Below, piece by piece: positions 8,231 through 17,150 of a stretch of DNA of 40,478 nt. A program made the position numbers and the translations under genes. The stretch comes from an uncultured Parabacteroides sp. (GTDB taxonomy: Bacteria; Bacteroidota; Bacteroidia; Bacteroidales; Tannerellaceae). A model generated the notes under the pieces. The model was not told the origin of the DNA, searched no databases, and was given only the letters and a program-made list of their open reading frames with translations. How positions within the stretch are numbered: position 1 is the stretch's first letter; each line of letters opens with the position of its first letter. The stretch is taken from the NCBI GenBank assembly GCA_947036995.1, contig CAMQTD010000004.1, positions 1 to 40,478 on the forward strand, in the 5' to 3' direction.

Positions 8231-10456
8231 ATGTCTAAATTATATATCTATATATTTATTGCCTTTATAGGCATTACGCAAGGTCTCTCTGCCGAGAATA
8301 TTATCAAAGGACACCTTTACGACGACGAGAAATCTCCGATTATTGGAGGAAATGTTTATTGGGAAGGTACACAAAAAGGTACAACAACAGATCTAGATGG
8401 CTACTTTGAATTAAAGCAAGCAGCCGAAACCAATAATTTAGCAGCTAGCTACATTGGTTATACAACGATTATAACACCTATTACCGACTTCTCTACACCT
8501 ATAAAGATTTATCTGCAAGGATCAGTAAACCTAGAAGAAGTTGTAATAAGCGAACGTGCGTTGGGTACTATCGCTCCCCGCACAAGTGTTATCCAATCTC
8601 AAAAAATAACATTCGACGAACTCTGCCGAGCTGCATGTTGTAACCTTGCCGAAAGTTTTGTAACCAATCCTTCGGTAGATGTTGCTTATAGTGATGCTGC
8701 CACAGGTGCCCGTCAAATTAAATTATTAGGATTAGCAGGCACGTACGTTCAGATGCTTACCGAAAACTATCCTAACTTCCGTGGTGCAGCCTCGTTATAT
8801 GGTTTAGACTACGTACCTGGAGCTTGGATGGAAAGTATTCAAGTATCAAAAGGAACCTCTTCTGTAAAGAATGGATACGAAGCGCTTGCCGGACAGATTA
8901 ACATCGAATACAAAAAACCTCCTACATCAGATATATTTTCACTGAATCTTTTTGGTAGTGGTTCAGGAAGATATGAAGGTAATGCTGATGCATCGTGGCT
9001 GGTAAACGACAAACTTTCAACTGGGCTATTGGTGCACTACTCTAACGATGCTGCCTCACACGATGGTAATGATGATGGGTTCTTGGATATGCCGCTCAAA
9101 GAGCAATACAATGTAATGAATCGTTGGTACTATAAAGGAGATAAATTCATCTCTCAATTTGGAGGTCGCTTCTTACACGAAAACAGAACAGGCGGACAAG
9201 ATACAAAGCACCACACATTTGCAGATCCGTATCGCATCCAATTAACAACCAACAGAGGTGAACTATTTGCAAAGAACGCTTATATCATCGACAAGGAGAA
9301 GAACGAAAGTGTTGCATTAATCTTATCCGGATCGTACCACGAACAAAACTCAATGTACGACAAAACACCCTATAACATCTATCAAAACAATGTTTACGGT
9401 AGTTTACTTTACGAAAAAGAGTACTCATACGCTCATCGTATCAGTACAGGGATAAGTTTGAATCATGATGCCTTCAACGAAAATCTACAATTTGCAGGAG
9501 AAAGTCGCGAATCATTCAACCGTAAAGAGACTGTTACTGGAGCGTATGCGCAGTACACATATAATCTGAACGACAAGTTAATTGTACTTGCCGGAATTCG
9601 TGGAGACTATAGTAGCTTGTATGATTTCTTTGTTACACCACGTCTTCACGTTAAATACAATCCATTTGAATGGATACATATCCGTGGATCGGTTGGTAAA
9701 GGATACCGTACACCCAATGTACTTGCCGAAAACAATTTCTTACTTGCAAGTAGCCGTGAAATGCTTATTGCGCCAGAGCTGAAGCAAGAAGAAGCTTTCA
9801 ATACGGGGACAAGTCTCTCTTTCTACATTCCTATTGCAGGTAAAGACCTCTCATTAACGGGAGAATGGTATTACACCAACTTTGCCAATCAAGTAGTTGT
9901 TGATATGGATTCAGATGCACACCAAGTAAGTTTTTACAACTTAAATGATGGCAAATCATTTTCACACAACTATCAAGTAGAAGCAACATACCCATTCTTT
10001 CGTGGATTTACAGTTACAGCAGCCTATCGCTATACGGATGCGCAAACAGACTACCGTAACCAGAAAACTGGCGAAGTAAAACGCTTAACAAAAGCATTAA
10101 CAAGCGATTCTAAAGGACTTATAACAGCCTCATATCAAACACCGCTAAAGAAATGGCAATTTGATGCAACAACGCAGTTCAATGGTGGAGGTAGAATGCC
10201 TACCCCTGATGCAGTAAAACCATTATGGGATGAGAGATTTAAATCTTATACCGTAGTAAATGCTCAGGTAACTAAATACTTCCGCAATTGGTCTGTCTAT
10301 GTAGGTGGCGAAAACCTATTTAATTTCACCCAAGATCACCCTATCATTGGAGCTGAAGAGCCACGTGGAGATACATTTGATGGATCAATGGTTTGGGGCC
10401 CTGTACACGGACGTAAAATATATGCAGGTATCCGATATAATATTTCAAGAGACTAA
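8231..10456 (+). CDS. TonB-dependent outer-membrane receptor with carboxypeptidase-regulatory N-domain
   Basis: 741 aa. A signal peptide (to about residue 21, QGLSA) is followed by a CarboxypepD_reg-like domain (about 23-110: IIKGHLYDDEKSPIIGGNVYWEGTQ, then TTTDLDGYFEL), a plug domain (about 115-225, with VPGAWMESIQVSKG and YEALAGQINIEYKKP) and a 22-strand-type barrel to the C-terminus. The plug starts with an unusual Cys-rich segment, Cys132-x3-Cys136-Cys137, in DELCRAACCNLAESF. Receptors of this type import scarce ligands across the outer membrane using TonB energy. No SusD partner follows, which argues against glycan uptake. The flanking Cys/His-rich protein and HMA protein point to a metal or metallophore ligand, possibly copper; this is inference. 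Confidence 0.92.
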   Translation: MSKLYIYIFIAFIGITQGLSAENIIKGHLYDDEKSPIIGGNVYWEGTQKGTTTDLDGYFELKQAAETNNLAASYIGYTTIITPITDFSTPIKIYLQGSVNLEEVVISERALGTIAPRTSVIQSQKITFDELCRAACCNLAESFVTNPSVDVAYSDAATGARQIKLLGLAGTYVQMLTENYPNFRGAASLYGLDYVPGAWMESIQVSKGTSSVKNGYEALAGQINIEYKKPPTSDIFSLNLFGSGSGRYEGNADASWLVNDKLSTGLLVHYSNDAASHDGNDDGFLDMPLKEQYNVMNRWYYKGDKFISQFGGRFLHENRTGGQDTKHHTFADPYRIQLTTNRGELFAKNAYIIDKEKNESVALILSGSYHEQNSMYDKTPYNIYQNNVYGSLLYEKEYSYAHRISTGISLNHDAFNENLQFAGESRESFNRKETVTGAYAQYTYNLNDKLIVLAGIRGDYSSLYDFFVTPRLHVKYNPFEWIHIRGSVGKGYRTPNVLAENNFLLASSREMLIAPELKQEEAFNTGTSLSFYIPIAGKDLSLTGEWYYTNFANQVVVDMDSDAHQVSFYNLNDGKSFSHNYQVEATYPFFRGFTVTAAYRYTDAQTDYRNQKTGEVKRLTKALTSDSKGLITASYQTPLKKWQFDATTQFNGGGRMPTPDAVKPLWDERFKSYTVVNAQVTKYFRNWSVYVGGENLFNFTQDHPIIGAEEPRGDTFDGSMVWGPVHGRKIYAGIRYNISRD

Positions 10457-10500
10457 AAAGAAACAACTTTATTTATTCACATATTTAAAATTATCAAATC

Positions 10501-10857
10501 ATGAAAAAGCAATTATTAGTATTGATCTGTATGCTTGTAGCTTGTAGCACACTGTATGCAAAGGACGTAAAAAAGAAAAAAGACACGGTTACATTCTTTA
10601 TTGAAGAGATGGACTGTGATCATTGCATCAAAAAAATAGAGAAAAACATCGCTTTCGAGAAAGGTGTTACAGATATTAAAACTGATCTTTCGAAACGTAC
10701 CGCTACTGTTACATACAAACTAAGTAAAACGAGTAAAACGAAACTTACAGCGGCTTTCAAAAAGATTGATATGACAGCTGTCCCTGTTGATAAAAATGCA
10801 GGCTGCAACGTAATAAAGCCTGCTACAACTACTAAAAAGGTTGAGCATAAGCACTAA
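10501..10857 (+). CDS. Exported heavy-metal-associated (HMA) domain protein
   Basis: 118 aa. The N-terminus MKKQLLVLICMLVACSTLYA is either a lipoprotein signal (lipobox LVAC, Cys15) or a type I signal cut after LYA. The mature part is one ferredoxin-like HMA domain with the metal motif M37-D-C39-D-H-C42 (MxCxxC), followed by the usual KIEKNIAFEKGVTDIKTDLSKRTATVTY. This fold binds soft metals such as Cu(I) as a chaperone or sensor. An extra Cys and a His-ending tail (VEHKH) may add ligands. It lies 44 nt after the TonB receptor gene on the same strand and ends at a strong terminator, so it is the last gene of the module. Confidence 0.88.
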   Translation: MKKQLLVLICMLVACSTLYAKDVKKKKDTVTFFIEEMDCDHCIKKIEKNIAFEKGVTDIKTDLSKRTATVTYKLSKTSKTKLTAAFKKIDMTAVPVDKNAGCNVIKPATTTKKVEHKH

Positions 10858-10874
10858 TTTAACTGCTGCAAAAT

Positions 10875-10919
10875 AAAAAGGGGTACTGTTTCTTTAAAAA
10901 GAAATAGTACCCCTTTTTT
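10875..10919 (+). terminator. Rho-independent terminator of the TonB/HMA module
   Basis: A 21-bp stem (10875-10895 against 10899-10919) includes the GGGGTACT/AGTACCCC core, one G-T pair and a very short loop. It ends in a run of six T and starts 17 nt after the HMA stop. It may also work for reverse transcription, since the stem begins with AAAAA. Confidence 0.88.
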
Positions 10920-10998
10920 ATATCTCAAAATGCATACAGCAACGACAAGAAACAAGCTCCTCAACAACTCGTAGCGCGTTCAATTCTTAGGCATAAAA

Positions 10999-11045
10999 AA
11001 GGCTAGGGGTTCATATATCTTATCGATACATGAACCCCTAGCCTT
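10999..11045 (-). terminator. Terminator of the TPR-popT unit
   Basis: A perfect 16-bp stem (10999-11014 with 11030-11045) has core GGCTAGGGGTTCAT and a 15-nt loop. On the minus strand it is followed by a T run. It lies just past the DUF368 stop at 11062. Confidence 0.88.
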
Positions 11046-11061
11046 GAAAATAGAATTGCTT

Positions 11062-11964
11062 TTATTTCTTTGCAGAAATCTTCTCCAAAATATAAACCAG
11101 AATAAATCCAAAAACCATCAAACCAAAAGCTGGAAGGATGTAAGCATTAGGGAATATATTATTCTCAATTAATGGCTTTACAACACCATGGCTATCTGTA
11201 TATGTCTCTACAACCTCTTTCCAAGGCCATACTTTATTGAGCGAACCTAACATAAAACCACCCAATATCGCTATTGTTATATCGTGAAAGCGCTTTAAAA
11301 GATAAGATAATACATTTGAAAACGATATGATACCGATTGAAGCTCCTGCAATAAATGTAAGTATAATAGGAATATTGAAACTTTTCACCGCTTCCATAAT
11401 GTAGAAGTACTTACCCAGTAAAACCAAAATAAAACTACCCGAAATACCTGGTAATATCATAGCACATATAGCAATTGCTCCACACAGAAAGATAAACCAT
11501 AGATCTGTTGGTGTTTCTGCTGGTGTAGCTACTGTGATATAAAAAGCAATAATCGAACCTAATGCAAAAGCAATATAGCGACTAAGTTTCCAAACTTTTA
11601 TCTCTTTAGACACAAAATAGGTCGACGAAAGCACTAAGCCAAAAAAGAACGACCAAATAAGAATTGGATAGGTTGTTAGCAGAAAAGTAATTAGCTTAGC
11701 CAAAGAAAATACACTGATTCCAATACCTAAAACAATTGAAAGTAGAAAATTACCATTAACTGCTTTCCAAAACTCAGCAAAACGCCCTTTAAAGAATAGA
11801 GCCAATGCCTTTGTATTTATACTCTTAATCGAGTCGATAAGCTCTTCGTAGATTCCCACAATAAAAGCAATCGTTCCACCCGAGACACCAGGCACAACAT
11901 CTGCAGCCCCCATACCCATACCTTTTAAAGCCAAAAGCATATAATCTTTCTTACTTCTACTCAT
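11062..11964 (-). CDS. popT: DUF368 membrane protein, probable polyprenyl-phosphate transporter (PopT family)
   Basis: 300 aa with about eight to ten hydrophobic segments. The N-terminal GMGMGAADVVPGVSGGTIAFIVGIYEELI and the internal repeat-like ICAMILPGISGSFILVLLGKYFYI are the two hallmark PGxSGG-type loops of DUF368. Work published in 2023 assigned the DedA and DUF368 families to recycling of undecaprenyl phosphate across the inner membrane, and the DUF368 member was named PopT. Function here rests on that family assignment. The start overlaps the end of the upstream TPR gene by 8 nt, indicating translational coupling. A clear terminator follows. Confidence 0.9.
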   Translation of the reverse strand: MSRSKKDYMLLALKGMGMGAADVVPGVSGGTIAFIVGIYEELIDSIKSINTKALALFFKGRFAEFWKAVNGNFLLSIVLGIGISVFSLAKLITFLLTTYPILIWSFFFGLVLSSTYFVSKEIKVWKLSRYIAFALGSIIAFYITVATPAETPTDLWFIFLCGAIAICAMILPGISGSFILVLLGKYFYIMEAVKSFNIPIILTFIAGASIGIISFSNVLSYLLKRFHDITIAILGGFMLGSLNKVWPWKEVVETYTDSHGVVKPLIENNIFPNAYILPAFGLMVFGFILVYILEKISAKK

Positions 11965-13393
11965 TCTTTTTTTTATTTTTTTGTTCCAATATATTTAAGA
12001 TCTGTTCATTTTCAGCAACTGTGAATGTCGAATGTATGATATACGCTTTAAGAAATATCTTTTTCTCTTTCACCTTTAAACGTTTAACGTAAATCGTTAA
12101 TTCTTTGAGTTTATTTAAAAACAAACAACACTCAGCTAGTTTTAAATTTAATTCAAGATAATTATTCTTGATCTTTTTTGTCTTTAAAAAGTATTCATAC
12201 CCTTTTTGATACGCTTTAACATCAAGAAATAGTGTACCCATTTTAAAGTAACACTCCATTATTATCTCTGGCTTAATATCAAATGCGCTAAATTTGAGTA
12301 AAACTTGTTCCAATAATTCAATCGAAGCCTCATCGTCTCCTGCTTTGGTTGATTGTAGCGCCTTAAGATATAACAGTATTATATTCTCTGGATATAACAC
12401 TGTTAATTTATTAAAGATCTCCTGCTCTTCTGTGTGCATATCTAGCTCTGCACAGCATTCCATATAGTTTAAATACACCAAAGGTTCTTTCTTTATCGAC
12501 TCATCATAAATATAGTCGTGTAACCAAGTATATCCTTGATCATATCTTTCCATTTTTACACAACATTCGGCTATGTAGGGCTTCAACGAATGATCTTCAT
12601 TTTCTAACTTATAAACCTTTAGATATAAATCAAGCGACTCGCCGTAACTTTCAAGCATTGTGTAACAATATGCTTTCTGAAGAAGAATACTTGGTTCATT
12701 CTCGGCCGAAATTAGTGCATAATCACATGCATCTATCGCCTCTTCATATTTTAGTTGATGTAAATATATGCGAGCAAGCATATGCCAATATTCGAAAGAG
12801 TATGGGTCTGAATCAATTAATTCATTACATAAAACAATTGCTTCTTCATATCTTTCATTTACATCTAAATAATTACAGTTGATTTCTCTTAGTCCAAGAT
12901 GATCAGGCTTTCGTTCAAGTCCCTTCTGTACAAATATAAATGATTCATTATATAGCTCTGCCGTAATAATTACATCACAAGTATAATCATATATATCCTC
13001 TATATCTTCCTCTTTTTCGAATATTAATTTATCTACTAATGTGTCTACCATCTCAAAATCTTTGAGAAAGCAATAACCTTCTAATAAAAAAAAAGATTTT
13101 GAAATATTATATTCCCCATCATCAAAATCGAACGATTCAATAAAACCGATTGCTTTTTTATACTGCTTTAAGTGCATAAAATACTCAAATGCATGTATCT
13201 TCAAATTATTTTCTTCTGGATGCAAATTGATTCCAAGTAGAATAATTTCTTCATAATTATCAGAATCGCCTAGCTCATCAAAATAAAACATTAGCTCTTC
13301 AATCTCTGACACATCGAAATAAGGTTTTATATTGTCGTTCTTTGCAGCAAAATAGCGGTTTATTAGAAGTGTGTTTTTTTTCTTATCATTCAT
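11957..13393 (-). CDS. Tetratricopeptide-repeat protein
   Basis: 478 aa, with no signal peptide or membrane segment, so probably cytoplasmic. It is acidic and built almost entirely of helix-turn-helix repeats. Recognisable TPR units include EAIVLCNELIDSDPYSFEYWHMLARIYL, then KYEEAIDACDYALISAENEPSILLQKAYCY and the following SYGESLDLYLKVYKLENEDHSL. TPR arrays are protein-protein scaffolds, so no enzymatic role can be assigned. The 8-nt overlap with popT suggests that the two are co-translated and may work together in envelope lipid-carrier traffic, an inference from context only. No promoter of the usual type is visible in the 80 nt upstream, which holds the glnS terminator hairpin, so some transcription may read through from glnS. 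Confidence 0.88.
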   Translation of the reverse strand: MNDKKKNTLLINRYFAAKNDNIKPYFDVSEIEELMFYFDELGDSDNYEEIILLGINLHPEENNLKIHAFEYFMHLKQYKKAIGFIESFDFDDGEYNISKSFFLLEGYCFLKDFEMVDTLVDKLIFEKEEDIEDIYDYTCDVIITAELYNESFIFVQKGLERKPDHLGLREINCNYLDVNERYEEAIVLCNELIDSDPYSFEYWHMLARIYLHQLKYEEAIDACDYALISAENEPSILLQKAYCYTMLESYGESLDLYLKVYKLENEDHSLKPYIAECCVKMERYDQGYTWLHDYIYDESIKKEPLVYLNYMECCAELDMHTEEQEIFNKLTVLYPENIILLYLKALQSTKAGDDEASIELLEQVLLKFSAFDIKPEIIMECYFKMGTLFLDVKAYQKGYEYFLKTKKIKNNYLELNLKLAECCLFLNKLKELTIYVKRLKVKEKKIFLKAYIIHSTFTVAENEQILNILEQKNKKKNE

Positions 13394-13424
13394 ATTATTG
13401 TTGGCATCAGTAATATAATTAAGT

Positions 13425-13466
13425 AATTAAGTAGCGAACTAAATATAATTAGTTCGCTACTTAATT
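13425..13466 (-). terminator. Hairpin after glnS, probable terminator
   Basis: A perfect 18-bp inverted repeat (13425-13442 with 13449-13466; core GTAGCGAACTAA) with a 6-nt loop starts 10 nt past the glnS stop. The tail is AT-rich but not a pure T run, so termination may be partial. Confidence 0.7.
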
Positions 13467-13476
13467 TTAAAGCAAA

Positions 13477-15180
13477 TTATCGTTTATCTTTCATCTTTCC
13501 CCACGAATCTTTTAACGAAACTGTGCGATTAAACACAAGATGTTCTGAAGTAGAATCTGGGTCAATATTGAAATATCCTAAACGTTGAAACTGGAAGTTA
13601 TCATATGCCTTAGCTTCGCCAAGAGACATTTCAACTCTACAGTTTGTTAGTACCTTTAAAGAGTCTGGGTTTAATAGCTCTTCAAAAGATTTATCTTTCT
13701 CCTCGAGTGGGTTTTCTGCTGTGAATAAGCGATCGTATAATCGCACCTCAGCAGGCAAACTATGTTCTGCAGATACCCAGTGTAGCGTACCTTTCACTTT
13801 GCGGTTACTTTCGGGCATTCCACTACGTGTTTGCGGATCATATTCAGCATAAATCTCTTCGATAGAACCATCTGCTGCTTTTTTGCATCCTGTACATTTT
13901 AGAATGTATGCACTTTTTAGGCGAACTTCTTGTCCTGGTGTCATTCTAAAGAATTTCTTTGGAGCATCTTCTAAAAAGTCTTCACGCTCAATAAATAGTT
14001 CTCTTGTAAATGCAACTTCACGTGATCCTTTTGATTCGTCTTCCGGATTATTTACAGTCTCCATCATCTCCACTTGACCTTCTGGGTAGTTTGTGATAAT
14101 AAGCTTAATCGGATTTAGCACTGCCGATACACGACCTGCTTTAAGATTCAAATCTTCACGTACAGCATGTTCAAGTAGTGCTACATCAACAATTCCATCA
14201 TATTTTGTGTATCCGATACGGTCAATAAAGTTACGAACAGATGTAGATGTAAATCCACGGCGACGGAATCCACAGATGGTAGGCATACGCGGATCGTCCC
14301 AACCATTAACCAAATTCTCTTTCACTAATTCAAGTAACTTACGCTTGCTCATCACCGTATAGGTTAGGTTCAAACGGTTAAATTCAATTTGTCGTGGACG
14401 GTAATCGTCTGCTGTTTTAATCTGATCGATAAAATAGTCGTAAAGCGGACGGTGTACTTCAAATTCAAGTGTACATAGTGAGTGCGTTACGCCTTCGATA
14501 TAATCACTCTCTCCGTGTGCAAAATCGTACATTGGGTATGCTTTCCAAGCATCGCCTGTTCGGTGATGAGGGAATTTAATGATACGATACATAATTGGGT
14601 CGCGGAAGTGCATATTGGATGATGCCATATCTATTTTGGCACGTAAAATCATAGCGCCTTCTTCGAATTCACCTGCATTCATACGGTTAAACAGATCCAA
14701 ACTCTCTTCTATAGGGCGATCTCTGTATGGGCTTGCAACACCTGGTTGTGTAGGTGTTCCTTTTTGGCGTGCTATCTCTTCGGCAGATTGCTCATCAACA
14801 TAAGCTTTGCCCTCTTTGATCATCTTTACAGCAAAGTCCCAAACTTGCTGAAAATAGTCTGATGCATAGTATATGTTTTCCCACTTGAATCCTAACCATT
14901 CGATGTCTTCTTTGATTGCATCTACGTACTCTGTATCCTCTTTCTCAGGATTAGTATCATCGAAACGGAGATTGCAAATACCGTTGTACTGCTCTGCAAT
15001 TCCAAAATCAAGACAAATCGCTTTTGCGTGTCCGATGTGAAGATATCCGTTAGGCTCTGGTGGGAAACGCGTTTGCATACGTCCGCCATTTTTACCTTCC
15101 GCCAAATCACTCGCTACAAAAGCTTCGATAAAGTTTAAGCTTTTCTTGCTTACCTCTTCGTTTGTGTTTATATCAGTCAT
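13477..15180 (-). CDS. glnS: Glutaminyl-tRNA synthetase
   Basis: 567 aa class I aminoacyl-tRNA synthetase that charges tRNA-Gln. It has the HIGH motif at 48-51 (PPEPNGYLHIGHAKAI), NLRFDDTNPEKED, the KMSKS-type loop VMSKRKL, and the GlnS-specific WDDPRMPTICGFRRRGFTSTSVRNFI. The C-terminal anticodon-binding beta-barrels continue to LKDSWGKMKDKR. The length matches bacterial GlnS. The GlnS-specific features argue against GltX. A -7 promoter element lies at 15217-15224 and a hairpin terminator follows. Confidence 0.97.
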   Translation of the reverse strand: MTDINTNEEVSKKSLNFIEAFVASDLAEGKNGGRMQTRFPPEPNGYLHIGHAKAICLDFGIAEQYNGICNLRFDDTNPEKEDTEYVDAIKEDIEWLGFKWENIYYASDYFQQVWDFAVKMIKEGKAYVDEQSAEEIARQKGTPTQPGVASPYRDRPIEESLDLFNRMNAGEFEEGAMILRAKIDMASSNMHFRDPIMYRIIKFPHHRTGDAWKAYPMYDFAHGESDYIEGVTHSLCTLEFEVHRPLYDYFIDQIKTADDYRPRQIEFNRLNLTYTVMSKRKLLELVKENLVNGWDDPRMPTICGFRRRGFTSTSVRNFIDRIGYTKYDGIVDVALLEHAVREDLNLKAGRVSAVLNPIKLIITNYPEGQVEMMETVNNPEDESKGSREVAFTRELFIEREDFLEDAPKKFFRMTPGQEVRLKSAYILKCTGCKKAADGSIEEIYAEYDPQTRSGMPESNRKVKGTLHWVSAEHSLPAEVRLYDRLFTAENPLEEKDKSFEELLNPDSLKVLTNCRVEMSLGEAKAYDNFQFQRLGYFNIDPDSTSEHLVFNRTVSLKDSWGKMKDKR

Positions 15181-15216
15181 ATTTAATATATTCTTAATTT
15201 ATTTTTTATTTGAATA

Positions 15217-15224
15217 CAAATATA
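15217..15224 (-). promoter_or_regulatory. -7 promoter element of glnS
   Basis: Minus-strand TATATTTG fits TAnnTTTG, 36 nt upstream of the glnS ATG. The -33 element is not obvious. Confidence 0.45.
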
Positions 15225-15277
15225 ATATTTTATTTCGTGCTAGCATAGCAGTTGAAATAATATCTCGCAAATGAAAT

Positions 15278-15913
15278 CTATTTCTTATCCCCTGTTTTAC
15301 ACCAAGAGCGGATTCCACAGGTTTCGCACTTCGGGCTACGCGCTGTACAGGTATATCTGCCGTGCAATATCAACCAGTGATGAGCAATAGGAACCAGTGT
15401 TGGGGGGATATATTTCAGCAACTCTCGTTCTGTAGAGAGGGGCGTTTTAGAATTCGTTGTTAGTCCGATGCGGTTTGATACCCGAAACACGTGCGTATCT
15501 ACAGCCATCGCTGGCTTATTAAAGATTATAGAAGCAATTACGCTAGCTGTTTTTCGCCCTACACCGGGTAGCTTTATGAGTGCATCAATCTCAGAAGGCA
15601 TTTCGCCTTGATATAATTCGAGCAGCTGCTTGGCCATACCGACCAAATGTTTCGATTTGTTGTTAGGAAAAGAGACTGAACTTATATACTTAAACACAAC
15701 TTCGGGCGTTGATGCTGCCAAAACCTCGGGCGTTGGATATGCTTCAAACAGGGCTGGCGTTACCATATTCACCCGTTTATCTGTGCATTGAGCAGAGAGT
15801 ATAACGGCAATGAGTAGCTGAAAAGGATTTTCGTAATGTAGTTCGGACTCTGCCACTGGCATGAATTCGCTAAACCAAGTTATGATTCCTTTATAACGTT
15901 CTTTTTTTAGCAT
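15278..15913 (-). CDS. nth: Endonuclease III (DNA glycosylase/AP lyase)
   Basis: 211 aa, normal length. It excises oxidised pyrimidines and cuts the abasic site. The helix-hairpin-helix LPGVGRKTASVI carries the catalytic Lys, and the catalytic Asp is in AVDTHVFRVSNRIG. The C-terminal iron-sulfur loop has the expected C-x6-C-x2-C-x5-C spacing (CTARSPKCETCGIRSWC). It sits alone on the minus strand between pheS, whose terminator is just upstream, and glnS. I see no clear TAnnTTTG element before it. Confidence 0.97.
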   Translation of the reverse strand: MLKKERYKGIITWFSEFMPVAESELHYENPFQLLIAVILSAQCTDKRVNMVTPALFEAYPTPEVLAASTPEVVFKYISSVSFPNNKSKHLVGMAKQLLELYQGEMPSEIDALIKLPGVGRKTASVIASIIFNKPAMAVDTHVFRVSNRIGLTTNSKTPLSTERELLKYIPPTLVPIAHHWLILHGRYTCTARSPKCETCGIRSWCKTGDKK

Positions 15914-15954
15914 CGTTGTTTATTGTTTAAAAGTCGAGTTGCAATATAAATGCA

Positions 15955-15992
15955 GAAAAACGGCACTCATTGATTTACTCAAGGTAGTGCCG
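15955..15992 (-). terminator. Rho-independent terminator of pheS
   Basis: Arms CGGCACT (15961-15967) and AGTGCCG (15986-15992), with an inner TTGA/TCAA pairing, are followed on the minus strand by TTTTT. The hairpin starts 39 nt past the pheS stop at 16031. Confidence 0.75.
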
Positions 15993-16030
15993 CCCTATTT
16001 CTTTACCTAAAACAGTTTAGTTTAAAACCT

Positions 16031-17050
16031 TTAAGTTGCCGATTCGAACTGTTTCAAGAAGCGTACATCATTCTCTGAGAACATACGTAAATCCTTTACT
16101 TGATATTTCAAGTTCGTTATACGTTCAATTCCCATACCGAGTGCATATCCTGAATACACAGTGCTATCGATTCCGCAGTTCTCCAATACATTCGGATCTA
16201 CCATTCCACAACCTAAAATCTCTACCCAACCTGTATGCTTACAGAAAGGACAACCCTTTCCACCACATAAGTTACATGAGATATCCATTTCTGCCGAAGG
16301 CTCTGTAAATGGGAAGTATGACGGACGTAGACGAATCTGTGTATCTGCTCCAAACATCTCTTTTGCAAAAAACAGAAGTGCTTGTTTCAAATCTGCAAAC
16401 GATACATTTTTGTCTACATACAACGCTTCTACCTGATGGAAGAAACAGTGTGCACGGTACGAGATAGCCTCGTTACGGTATACACGTCCTGGACACATAA
16501 TACGAATAGGAGGCTCTGAGGTCTCCATTACACGTGTTTGTACCGAAGAGGTGTGCGTACGCAACAGCACATCTGGATTATGCTGAATAAAGAATGTATC
16601 CTGCATATCGCGTGCTGGATGATCTTCGGCAAAATTTAACGATGAGAATACATGCCAATCATCTTCGATCTCTGGACCTTCAGCAATGCTAAAGCCTAAA
16701 CGATTGAAGATATCGCAAATCTCTTTACGTACCAACGATATTGGATGGCGCGTACCTAACTGCACAGGGTAAGCCGTACGGGTTAAATCGATCTCTTCCG
16801 TAGCACCTTGGTTGCTATCGAATCCATCTTTTATTTCGTTTATTTTATTTTGAGTGGACTCTTTCAGTTCATTTAAGAACTTACCAACTTCACGCTTTTG
16901 ATCGTTTGCTACATTACGAAAGTCGTTAAAAAGAGCCGATACTTCGCCCTTTTTACTTAGATACTTAATGCGTAATGCCTCTAATTCGTCAGCATTAGCT
17001 GCCGACATATTTTCTACTTCAAGGAGTAGAGCCTTGATTTTATCAACCAT
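16031..17050 (-). CDS. pheS: Phenylalanyl-tRNA synthetase alpha subunit
   Basis: 339 aa class II synthetase catalytic subunit, which pairs with PheT (not in the window) to charge tRNA-Phe. The N-terminal coiled-coil (about 1-85) is followed by the catalytic core with RHPISLVRKEICDIFNRLGF, GPEIEDDWHVFSSLNFAEDHPARDMQDTFF, motif 2 (PIRIMCPGRVYRNEAI) and motif 3 near YALGMGIERITNLKY. Cys residues in CNLCGGKGCPFCKHTGW match the usual PheS insertion. The start is fixed by the ATG at 17050 with its promoter close upstream. Confidence 0.97.
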   Translation of the reverse strand: MVDKIKALLLEVENMSAANADELEALRIKYLSKKGEVSALFNDFRNVANDQKREVGKFLNELKESTQNKINEIKDGFDSNQGATEEIDLTRTAYPVQLGTRHPISLVRKEICDIFNRLGFSIAEGPEIEDDWHVFSSLNFAEDHPARDMQDTFFIQHNPDVLLRTHTSSVQTRVMETSEPPIRIMCPGRVYRNEAISYRAHCFFHQVEALYVDKNVSFADLKQALLFFAKEMFGADTQIRLRPSYFPFTEPSAEMDISCNLCGGKGCPFCKHTGWVEILGCGMVDPNVLENCGIDSTVYSGYALGMGIERITNLKYQVKDLRMFSENDVRFLKQFESAT

Positions 17051-17078
17051 TGCTAATTACATTTTTTTATATATCTTG

Positions 17079-17110
17079 CAAAAGTAGTTTATTATTTTGA
17101 CTCTTACAAT
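17079..17110 (-). promoter_or_regulatory. Promoter of pheS
   Basis: On the minus strand ATTG (17110-17107), 20 nt, then TACTTTTG (17086-17079). The -7 box is perfect and the -33 element has one mismatch. The -7 box lies 28 nt from the pheS ATG. Confidence 0.65.
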
Positions 17111-17150
17111 TCTTTGTTAAGTATTTTGCACCCCCTAGCTAAGCTTATGC

